Source: Rugalucina vietnamica (Eukaryota > Mollusca > Bivalvia > Lucinida > Lucinidae). Taken from it: a stretch of DNA of 64,000 bases. The stretch is taken from the NCBI GenBank assembly GCA_964017185.1, contig OZ024882.1, positions 39,281,988-39,345,987 of the forward strand, in the 5' to 3' direction. The translations under genes and the position numbers were made by a program. Positions 36,445 to 45,215 of the stretch are shown here, piece after piece (the stretch's first letter is position 1; every line of letters begins with the position of its first letter). The notes under the pieces are model-generated. The model had not been told where the DNA came from, did not search any database, and saw only the letters and a program-made list of their open reading frames with translations.

Positions 36445-36912
36445 GGGCAGAGACCTATAATTATCGTTCCCATAGACTCCCATTGTAATTTGCCCCAAAA
36501 CAAGACTCATTGATATGCTTCACAACTTATAGTGGACCCCAACACATTCAGCAGATGAGAGAACGCCACAGGCCGACGAGGCCTTGTACAAGTGCAGCGA
36601 AAAAATAGGGTGTTAGCCAGCATTTAAGGACGGTATTTTTCGCTGTTTAGGGACACCCCAAAATCACTCAACAATGTAAAAATGATTATTCAAAAATCAC
36701 TGCATCCGCAATTTGGCAACTGTACGGCAAAACAGCAGCTGATTAAATCACACAATATTCGAGAAAGGTTATACTATCATGTGACAAAAGACAGTTGATA
36801 GATACGCATTTATGACCAATCGTAGGTAGCGTTACATCTTAAATTTACTGCGGTAGATCTGTCCAAACTTTGGGCCAATCGCTTGCAACGTTACAATTAC
36901 TGGTCTCTGTCC
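36445..36912. mobile_element. GGGCAGAGACC inverted-repeat element (copy 4)
   Basis: Starts GGGCAGAGACC after TTTA and ends GGTCTCTGTCC before TACA; 468 bp. Same internal landmarks as the copy at 3430. Confidence 0.65.
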
Positions 36913-36920
36913 TACATGCT

Positions 36921-36975
36921 ATCAGCTATCCGCACAACGGTTGTGCCGATAATGCCGCTTATCGGCATGACCATC
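36921..36975. repeat. Solo GATAACGCCGCTTATC word array
   Basis: One and a half copies of the palindromic word seen at 2728-3418 (GTGCCGATAATGCCGCTTAT), immediately upstream of the LINE relic that begins near 36985. Confidence 0.5.
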
Positions 36976-37278
36976 CTACAAAACAGGCCAACTACAGACT
37001 GGTTATAGCATCCTGAACCAGTACAGATCCAAGATAGGCCAGACAGACAATAATCTCTGCCAGTGTGGTCAAGTGGAAGACACCCAGCACTACTTACTTC
37101 AGTGCCCTCTCCAGGAGGTAACTTGTCAACTCGTACCCAAGTCAACTCGTACCCATTTTGGTCAACTCGTACCCGAATCAACTCGTACCCAAGTCAACTC
37201 GTACCCTAGTATTTTTAATCTTATTTTGTTTGACATACAAAGTAATTTAAAGGTATGGCATGGAGTATTACAAAAATT

Positions 37279-37725
37279 GGGTGCAGGACATTTCGTCTAA
37301 AACCATTTCGTCTAAATGCCATTTCGTCTAAAAGACATTTCGTCTAAAGGACATTTCGTCTAAAGGACATTTAGTCTAAAGGACATTTCGTCTAAATGAC
37401 TTTTCGTCTAAAGGTCATTTCGTCTAATGGACAATTCGTCTAAAAAATCAAGCAGGTGCGACATTTGGTCTAAATAAAAGTTAAGAACTAATGAATTGGT
37501 CTAAAGATTTTAGACCAAATTTTTAGACACTTTTAGACGACTTTTAGACGAAATGTCGTATTAGACGAAATGTCCATTAGACGAAATGGCATTTAGACGA
37601 AATGTCTTTTAGACGAAATGTCCTTTAGAAGAAACGTCTTTTAGACGAAATGTCATTTAGACGAAATGTCCTTTAGACGAAATGGCTTTTAGACGAAATG
37701 GTTTTAGACGAAATGTCATGGATCC
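37279..37725. mobile_element. 447 bp foldback element, CATTTCGTCTAAA words, 9-bp TSD
   Basis: Left array of about ten ACATTTCGTCTAAA words (37286-37480) and right array of about eleven inverse words (37500-37715) make the whole element a near-palindrome with almost no loop. ACAAAAATT flanks both sides (37270-37278 and 37726-37734). Ends begin GGGTGCAGGACATTTCGTC and GGATCCATGACATTTCGTC when read inward. Confidence 0.88.
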
Positions 37726-38072
37726 ACAAAAATTAGATGTATACTGTGGAGAATTATCTCTTTAAAGAGCTAAAGTTGAACCTCATGGTATTAATGCAAA
37801 CAGGCCAAAAGCCGAAAAGTTTCTATATACAAGATAATAAAACATATTATATATTGGCACTTATCTTGGACAAAAATGGTATAACAATAAGGTAGTATAA
37901 TTTAGTTTATATTTATTTTACCAAATCATTGCTATCATAAAATAAGATTAAAGAAGGCCATAAAGAAGTCAATTAATGACAAAAGCTAATTTTCACCAAT
38001 TATAAGTGTGCCAAACAATCAACAAATTACAATGTATGCCATATTGATTAGATTATAATTGGCTATAATTAC

Positions 38073-39314
38073 CAGACCTGGGTTAATCTTAATCGTTAAT
38101 CATGATTACATTTATTCGAGGGAAATTTTTTTCAATCGAAAATTATTCATTAATCGTAGATTTTTGCGATTAAAATTAATCTTATTCTTATTCGAATACT
38201 TTTCAAAAATGCCTGTAATCGTGATTGATTTTATGAATAAATTTCGATTGATTTCCAAGATGTGCTGAAAATTCTTTTCTGAAAAAAAGAGAGTAAAAGA
38301 AAGAAAGTAAATTTTAAATATCTAAAGATTATGTTCACAACAAGAATTCTGTAAATTTCAAGAATTTTTGATATATCAAATGGGAATTCTGATAAAGAAT
38401 CAGATCAGACTGTGCAGAGTGCCATTATTTTGGTTTTTATCTCTAAATGTGAAGAAAAAAAAAAAAAAACGCAACAAAACACAAAAACTTAATCTATATG
38501 AAAATGATATAGGCACATAATAAGGATGCATACTGGTCATCAAATTTAACATATTTATATTTTTTTGTCCTCTTTGGGTATTTTTTTTATCAAAATTCTC
38601 TCTGGCATTTTCCATATTGTTTCAGAAGTCTTCTCAGAACACCCTATTTTGCTTACATTTCTTTGGCATCACCATGCTTTTAAACATAGAATTGACCTAT
38701 TGCAAGAGTTTAAACCTATTGTTACCTGGTTGTTCACACCTTTACAGATTAACTAATAAATAGGTGTCATATGGCTTGTGTTGTCAAAACACCATAGAGC
38801 AAGTTAGTGACAATATACAAAGGATTAACAGAATCAATGTCTCTCTATTTATAGAGAGACCATGACAGAATCAACAACTTTGAGAGTATTACAAAATTGA
38901 TGTCAAAATTACTGCAACATTCAAATCAAGTAACATTGTTTTGTCCAATTTGTTGTTAGCCAAATTATAAACACACACACAGCACCATGAGACCTCAAAT
39001 TATGTTTATGATTCGCTGTTTTGTAAAGACAACAATCTGAAGATAAAGTGCCCAATACACCAAGAGGATTCCTATAATTATGCCATCATAATACCATATA
39101 CAGTTAAATAATAACTGCATAATTCAAGACTGGCTGGATTATTATATACGCAAAACTAATCGATTGATTATTCGATTACTTTTGCAAATCAATTGTAATC
39201 GTTAATCGATTACATTGTGGATAAAATTATTTTTAATCGTAATCGTTAATCGTAAGATTGAAAGTAATTGTAATCGTTAGTGATTAACTTTGAAATTAAT
39301 CGATAACAGGTCTG
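38073..39314. mobile_element. hAT-like element with TTAATCGATTAC words, 8-bp TSD
   Basis: Begins CAGACCTG and ends CAGGTCTG, flanked by ATAATTAC on both sides (38065-38072, 39315-39322). An 8 bp duplication with CAG-starting inverted ends is the hAT superfamily signature. Arrays of TTAATCGTTAATCGATTAC-type words fill the subterminal 200 bp at each end. The 1.24 kb element has no transposase frame. Confidence 0.85.
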
Positions 39315-39420
39315 ATAATTACCAATTATATAGCTACTGGGTGTGATCTTTAATTGGATTATCTGCAGCACTACTCATTTACTAAACAGAATAATTGTTT
39401 GAAACAAGATTACCCGCAGC

Positions 39421-39482
39421 AAAAAAAAAAAAAAAAAAAAAACAACAAAAAAAAAAAAAAAAAAAAAAACAAAAAAAAAAAC
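39421..39482. repeat. A-rich homopolymer tract
   Basis: Three A runs separated by single C interruptions. Confidence 0.9.
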
Positions 39483-39509
39483 AGCATTGTCAGGATTCTG
39501 TCTCATATT

Positions 39510-39784
39510 TTTTTTTTTATTATTATTATTTTTTTTTTTTTTTATTCAGTTTTACGTCCCTTTCAAGCTTTTTCACTCATATCGAGACGAATCAATCAGT
39601 AGGTGGGGCGAAAACCGGAGTACTTGGGGGGAAAAAACCACCTGACACACCCGCAAGCAGAACTTGGCTTGTCCCACATGTGACTCGTGCCCAGAGCAAG
39701 GCGCGAACCCACAGCGGTGAGATGATCGAATGATTAAGAGCACTGAAGTCAGCGACCTTAACCACTCGGCCACGGGGGCCGCTC
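39510..39784 (-). mobile_element. tRNA-derived SINE
   Basis: On the minus strand it starts GGCCCCCGTGGCCGAGTGGT (polymerase III A box TGGCCGAGTGG), has a B-box-like GTGGGTTCGCGCC, a ~190 bp body including GACAAGCCAAGTTCTGCTTG, and a TAAAACTGAATA-A(n) tail. CTCATATT lies on both sides (39502-39509, 39785-39792), a target-site duplication of LINE-type retroposition. The head resembles tRNA-Leu/Ser-type bivalve SINEs. Transcription would use its internal promoter. Confidence 0.88.
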
Positions 39785-39971
39785 CTCATATTATTGTATA
39801 AAATTGGTAGTTTCTGTTGATATTTTAAAACTGATTAACAGAAATTACCCATTTTTATGAGACAGAAATATAACAAGGCCGTGAATCCATATAGGGTCCT
39901 ATAATATTTATTTGTGTATTTGTGAATTGAAATCTAGATTCAAGATTACTGACCAAGTTCTTAAAATCTAT

Positions 39972-40030
39972 TCTAGCCGGTACTTTGGGCTGAGAGGTCC
40001 TCGATTCGATCCTCGTCAGGGATCCTTGTT
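39972..40030 (+). repeat. tRNA-like SINE fragment
   Basis: CGATTCGATCCTCGTCAGGG resembles a T-arm/B box, preceded by TAGCCGGTACTTTGGGCTGA; an AATAAAG-rich tail follows near 40110. Incomplete. Confidence 0.35.
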
Positions 40031-40261
40031 GTGGCCTTTATCAAGTCAATTTCCACAGATGAATATGTAAATATGTACATGTATTACATGTATATGGAAG
40101 CGACTTTAATAAAGATAAAGAAGAATATAAGAAGAAGGTGCATCATATATCATATTACTGAAAAACAATGATAGACATAAAATGGTTATTCTCACCTCAT
40201 CCCACATTACCTACCTACCTACCTACCTAACATTATTTTCACCTAACATTAACTTATTTAA

Positions 40262-40357
<96 letters not shown>

Positions 40358-40378
40358 GTCTGTCTGTCTGTCTGTCTG
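40262..40378. repeat. (CTAT)n(CTGT)n microsatellite
   Basis: About 24 CTAT units followed by about five CTGT units; preceded by a (CTAC)n tract at 40210-40228. Confidence 0.95.
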
Positions 40379-40632
40379 GTCTGATATAGGTATGAGTTGA
40401 CCAAAACAGGTACGAGTTAACCAAAATGGGTACGGGTGAACCAAACTGGGTACGAGTTGACCAAAATAGGTACGAGTTGACTTGGGCCGTACAAGTTGAC
40501 CAAAAAGTAGGTACTAGTTGACCAAAATGGGTACGAGTTGACTTGGGTACGAGTTGACTTGGGTATGAGTTGACTTGAAAGCCTCCAGGAGGAACCACAC
40601 AATATCTTAGCGAGGAACCTGGGACAGAAACT

Positions 40633-43039
40633 GGTTACGGGACGTTTCGCGCAAAAACCAGTTCCTCCCTGGGACGATTCGACCGGGACGATTCGCGCAA
40701 AAAACCGAACGGGACGGTTCGCGCAAAAAAACTGGGACGATTCGCTCAAAATCAAAATTAGAGGTCGATTCACCCATTTTTTGTAATAAATAAATTGATT
40801 GATACAATAAGTGTTTTGCTTTGCAAATGAGCATGATTCCAATCTCTCTCTAAGCTTGTGAATGTGTGAATCTGCCACATTTTTCATAAACTTTTTATGA
40901 AAGGTCGTTGTTTTCGATGCGTGAGCGAAAAACATGCATGTACACGGGTAAATCCGTTTTTACTGTTACAACCTGCAAAATAAATAGTATAGGCTATTTT
41001 TATACATGTAGTTGCTAGTTTCTGTCGCATTGGGAGTTAAATTTTTAAGATTTATTTTTAAGTATATATTTTAATTTTATTATATACTGTCTGCATGGGG
41101 GACGGATATGTTCCCCCTCAGACATTTGCCCCCTGTCCAAAAATGGCATGTAAGGACATTTGCCCCCTCATCAAATGTATAAAGGTGGACATTTGCCCCC
41201 TCTCCCCAGCCAGGGGATGGACACACAGACAGAAACATTCTCTTATAGCTTTTGTCACAGAATTGCAAGAGCAATTACAAAGTTTGAGAACCAAGCTGAT
41301 TCGCTAACCTAATTAGGCTTAACATTGCCTATTGTCATTTTAAAATTGTAATAATGTTTACACGTAATTATCATTTTACAATAAAGTTAAGTACTTATAT
41401 ATGCATGCTGATTAAAATTGTTTTAAAATTACAGAATATTATAATTATTAGGACTCACTATTATTAACATCACTCAATTGTATGATTTTAATTTGATAAC
41501 TTGTCAGTGAAAATTGCACTTGCCCTAATAATTGTAAACCAAGCTTTAAATCCATTGATTAGGTTTAAACAGGGAGGGGGCAAATGTGCTAGGTATGCAC
41601 ATTGATGAGGGGGCAAATGTCCAACTCTGCCAATCAGTTAGGGGGCAAATGTCCTTACTTGCCATATTTGGGCAGGGGGCAAATGTCCGGGGGGGAACAT
41701 GTCCTACACTCTGTCTGCATGTCGACATTAAATTCATGTGAAGATGCAAAAGACCACAGCAGGTCCTGAGTTGTGATTCGTGTGTGTGGTGGGGTGGTGG
41801 GTGGGGCGGGGATAGGCTGGGTAAGCAACACCATGGATGCGGGAATACTGGTATGCTCAATTTTTTTATTTTCGACTATAGGTGTGTGTGGGGGGGGGGG
41901 GGAGGGGGGCGTCGAACCCACTGGGTAGCCGTGTTGTGTCTTTGAGCAAGCAAATAACATCATTTGAAATGCTGACTGGGATGTGACGTAAACAAAAAAT
42001 TAGTCGCCGTGATTATTGATTACTTTAATTTCACGCTAAATGTCATAATGTGAGCTTTAAGTCATTGATAATTAAATCATTGGTTCATTAAAAACAAATA
42101 TTTCAGATGTTTGATGAACCCTTGGTTAAATTAGATTGTTTGGCTCATTATTGTGATATGCGTTATCATCATATTTTGTTTACCCGTTTGATCACAAACA
42201 ACTTTAGTGGCCAATTCAAAATTAACGACGTTATAATTACTGCAATTGTTGTCATTACACCCATTTTAACAAATATTTATTTATTTATTTATTTATCCAG
42301 GTTCTGGATTGAATTTGTGATTGAATCACAAATACAGATATGAAAAAATGAAAATAAGAAGAAAACAAAAACAGTTTGTGTATGATTGATGCAATACGTT
42401 GGCTGAGAATAAGTGCCCTCCCGCAGACCTCACTGCAAATTCCAGAACCATATGGGATAGATACAATGTAACGCCGACAACGAGCAAGTATATACAGAGG
42501 ACAATGAAGATACAAACCACTCCATTTTATTTCTAATTGTAAATGTCGTATTTATTACCTATTTTCAAATTTCAAAACAGCAAAGCAACGACTTGTTATT
42601 TTTTATTCAGGTGCTATATTTTGTTCAATGTTGATAAATTAACCCACATGTGGAATATCATTTAAATATTGAATAAAAGATATTTCTTTAATAATATGGA
42701 CTTTTTATTCCTTCCTTTTTAAGAAAACGTTTGCATTATCAATGAAAAATACATTTGCGCGAACAGTCCCGTGGGTGAATCGTCCCCTTAATTTAAGAAA
42801 AAATATGAACAAAACATTTTTCTCAGAAAAATCAAAGATAAAAAATACATTTCCATTAAGTCCATAATTAGTTTAACATACACATTGCATTTACTTGATT
42901 AATTTTGATAACCAAAACCTTGAAATCATTTTTTGAAAAATGCGCGAACCGTCCTGGGAGGAAACGTCCCGTTCGAAAAATATTTTTTGCGCGAACCGTC
43001 CCAGGAGGAACTGGTTTTTGCGCGAAACGTCCCGGAGCC
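40633..43039. mobile_element. 2.4 kb foldback element, GGGACGGTTCGCGCAAAAA words, 9-bp TSD
   Basis: Left end GGTTACGGGACGTTTCGCGC and right end the inverse of GGCTCCGGGACGTTTCGCGC. Left array 40633-40760, right array 42755-43039. ACAGAAACT flanks both sides (40624-40632, 43040-43048). A second foldback (41097-41711) and an (ATTT)n tract are inside. No transposase frame. Confidence 0.88.
41097..41711. mobile_element. Foldback element, GACATTTGCCCCCT words (copy 2)
   Basis: Homologous to 35090-35617 end to end, nested in the 40633-43039 element. TGTCTGCAT flanks both sides (41088-41096 and 41712-41720), though the right edge is ambiguous by about four bases. Confidence 0.8.
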
Positions 43040-43322
43040 ACAGAAACTTGGCTTGTACCACCTAAACATGCAATAGAGCTACTTGGATCTGAAGACAATG
43101 ACAACATACCTGAGTATAGAGACACCATCAGAAGGGAGCTTGCCAAATTCATGGAGGCCACAGGAAGATTTTCTCCTGCCCAGGCATCCCCCACCCTGAG
43201 TCGGTGATTGCTATTCAGTCATCTTGGAAGTACATTTGAGTCTAGTTACATATGAGAAGATAATCTACATAAGAGACAAGCAACTTACAAGAGAGACTAC
43301 AGTGCCACAGAGGCCATGAATA

Positions 43323-43378
43323 GCGGATCGTGCGGATAAGCGGCGTTATCCACACGACAGGGAAATCCCTGAGCCCTG
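43323..43378. repeat. Solo GATAACGCCGCTTATC word array
   Basis: CGTGCGGATAAGCGGCGTTA followed by TCCACACGACAGGG, the word of the 2728-3418 element, sitting exactly between the end of one LINE relic and the start of an opposite-strand one. Confidence 0.5.
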
Positions 43379-44290
43379 CAGTATCTTAAAAATGCCATTT
43401 TAACAGAGATCTTTAGATCTGGCATGTTTGGATATTTACTGTTGAGGTCTTCTGGCAGTTGGGAGGTATCCTGGCTGTAGTGACCTGCTTCTTGAAGGTC
43501 TTGCACCTTTTGGTGACAGAGTTGCTTCAGTTCAAGGGGAGACTTGGATGTGAAGACAGACTGGAACTGGCTATTTGGTGAGCATTATCACTGCATATCT
43601 GCCCATTTTCCTGATTGTCCTGCTCAGACAGTTCTTGAGGTAGGAGGAAAGCTTTTTGGTATTTGGGCAGGAATTTTCTGAGGTGTCAGGGTCATCAATA
43701 ATGCCAACAGTTAAGGCTGTCAAGATAGTTATTGTGGGATAATGTAATCTACTTGAATTTTGTGCTTTACCTTATTGAATTTTTGTTGGTCCCTACCAAA
43801 ATTTTTCTATACTTGATACAGATTGTCCCGCCAATTCATTTTTCTCCTTGTAGCTTGGGTAATCCAGGACAGGTCATTTCTGCCTCTGAGAGTTTTGATG
43901 GGGATATATGAACTAATAACTTGGTCAGTTTTATCCTTGAACTCCTGCCACAATGGACCAGTGCTTTTTACCTTCACAGGTAGATATTACATGCGCGGAT
44001 CCAGAAAATTTTCTCAGGGGGGGGGGGGGGGTCTAAATTCCCAGAAGGGGTCTGACGGAAAATTTCAACATGGCAAAAATTAATAATTTGGCAATTCCAG
44101 GGGGAGTCCGGACCCCCTGTCCCCCCCTCTGGATCCGCCCATGGATAAGGTGGAGGACTGAAAATCCTGCATGTCATTCCTCATGTTATCCCAGTTTGTA
44201 ACCTTTTGAGTAGATATGCACTGTTCTGGCCTTATTTTTTTTTTGTATAGTTGGCTAGAGTTTTCTGACCGCAAAAACTGATTCATGGTC
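43379..44290 (-). pseudogene. Minus-strand LINE relic (endonuclease-RT linker)
   Basis: Read on the minus strand in broken frames: NWDNMRNDMQDFQS, then WQEFKDKTDQVI and LRGRNDLSWITQATRRKMNW, NTKKLSSYL, QFQSVFTSKSPLELKQLC and, at the downstream edge, PNMPDLKISV. These align in order with the linker regions of the LINEs at 48285 and 6780. Stops and frame changes are frequent. A MITE (43991-44142) interrupts it. Only the segment before the RT core remains. Confidence 0.75.
43991..44142. mobile_element. MITE with ATGCGCGGATCCAGA termini (copy 3)
   Basis: ATGCGCGGATCCAGA to CTCTGGATCCGCCCAT, ~152 bp with a G-run/C-run hairpin, inserted into the minus-strand LINE relic. Confidence 0.8.
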
Positions 44291-44997
44291 TGAGAGGCCT
44301 TGTATTATAGTATGCACTGACAGACAAATGTTGGTAATTTGTCTATATTCTAAGCCCTTTCCAGCCGTTCTGGTCATTTAAATTTACCAAGTGGATACAA
44401 ACTTGGCATTGAAATGGTCTGTTTTGCTTTTTCTAAGCTCGTTCCGGCCAGTTCCGGTCTGCTCTGTTTCGTTCCTTTAAATCGTGATACCGCTTTTAGA
44501 CGGTGTGTTGCTACGAGAATTTTATCCATTTAAAATTTTCGTAGGCTTTCCACGACAAGCTACATGTTGGAAAGACTTGTGCACGTTAACAACCGACATA
44601 TGGGAAGTTCTCTACGAGTTCACCAAAAATATTGGGCGGAGCTTAACGCATAGCTCCAACTCATGTGTGACAGGGGTTTAAGTAAATGCTTTCAATGGAT
44701 GATGAAAAGCATTGCCTAATAGGCTGTTTCAATGCCTGTCAAAAGAGGGATGAAACATGATGGATGGTGCATTAACATTCATTTAGTTCTGGGGGATGTT
44801 TTGAAAAGGGAGAGTGCAATCGCTGCAGCTCTTGGTTTGCAACAACTCTAATGTTCATGTACCGAAATCAATTTTGATATTGATTATATTATTATAATAA
44901 TAATTACATAAATACATGATAAAATGTGTGGAATAATAAGAAACCAATATGACTTTGAAATGTTAGGTCTGTGCATAACATGCCTGTTAATCGAGTC

Positions 44998-45140
44998 TGA
45001 CACTGGTATTTATGTACCTTTTGCCATAAGATTGTCATAAATGTTAATGTTGTTTCAGTGCGTTACATGTGACACTGGTATTTATGTACCTTTTGCCATA
45101 AGATTGTCATAATGTTAATGTTGTTTCAGTGCGTTACATG
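44998..45140 (+). repeat. 72 bp tandem duplication of the NDUFB5 splice acceptor
   Basis: 44998-45069 is repeated as 45070-45140 with one base missing. Both copies contain the polypyrimidine/acceptor TTGTTTCAG and the first 11 exon bases TGCGTTACATG. In the first copy these run into TGA in frame, so only the second acceptor can give the full protein. Confidence 0.9.
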
Positions 45141-45215
45141 GGTGGAGATGGTGGTAAAAGAACTATGGTCATTAAACCATCAAGATTTGAATGGGAGAGA
45201 TTCAAGGATGACTTG
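45130..45215 (+). CDS. NDUFB5: NDUFB5 internal exon a
   Basis: 86 nt between TTGTTTCAG and GTAAGG. Begins with the last two bases of a codon, then RYMGGDGGKRTMVIKPSRFE and ends KDDL in phase 0. The acceptor is the second of two tandem copies. Confidence 0.93.

Larger units (their letters stand above)
37119..40582. mobile_element. 3.5 kb foldback element, GTCAACTCGTACCC words, 9-10 bp TSD
   Basis: The left array (37124-37206) has five copies of GTCAACTCGTACCC; the right array (40388-40578) has about eleven inverse copies (GGTACGAGTTGACC). CTCCAGGAGG flanks both sides (37109-37118 and 40583-40592), splitting a LINE coding relic. Inside are a 447 bp foldback, a hAT-like element, a SINE, A-rich tracts and a long TATC microsatellite. 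No transposase gene. Confidence 0.85.
36985..43207 (+). pseudogene. LINE C-terminal relic split into three by foldback insertions
   Basis: Pieces at 36985-37118, 40583-40632 and 43040-43207. The first encodes QLQTGYSILNQYRSKIG and the zinc-ribbon-like CQCGQVEDTQHYLLQCPL typical of LINE C-termini. The third encodes NIPEYRDTIRRELAKFM and GRFSPAQASPTL, then a stop. The breaks are the target duplications CTCCAGGAGG (around 37119-40582) and ACAGAAACT (around 40633-43039). The frame does not stay constant across the joins, so the relic had already decayed or shifted. It serves as an independent record that both inserted blocks are mobile. Confidence 0.75.

Noticed and set aside
38400..39320. Centromere-like AT-rich satellite
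   Set aside because: TAATCG words occur only at the two ends of a 1.24 kb segment with an 8 bp target duplication, which fits a transposon better.
39354..39733. Lys- and Phe-rich plus-strand frames
   Set aside because: They read through A and T homopolymers and the SINE in antisense.
39699..39781. Possible functional tRNA-Leu/Ser gene on the minus strand
   Set aside because: A and B boxes are clear, but the sequence continues into a SINE body with an A tail and an 8 bp target duplication, and the arms do not close into a full cloverleaf.
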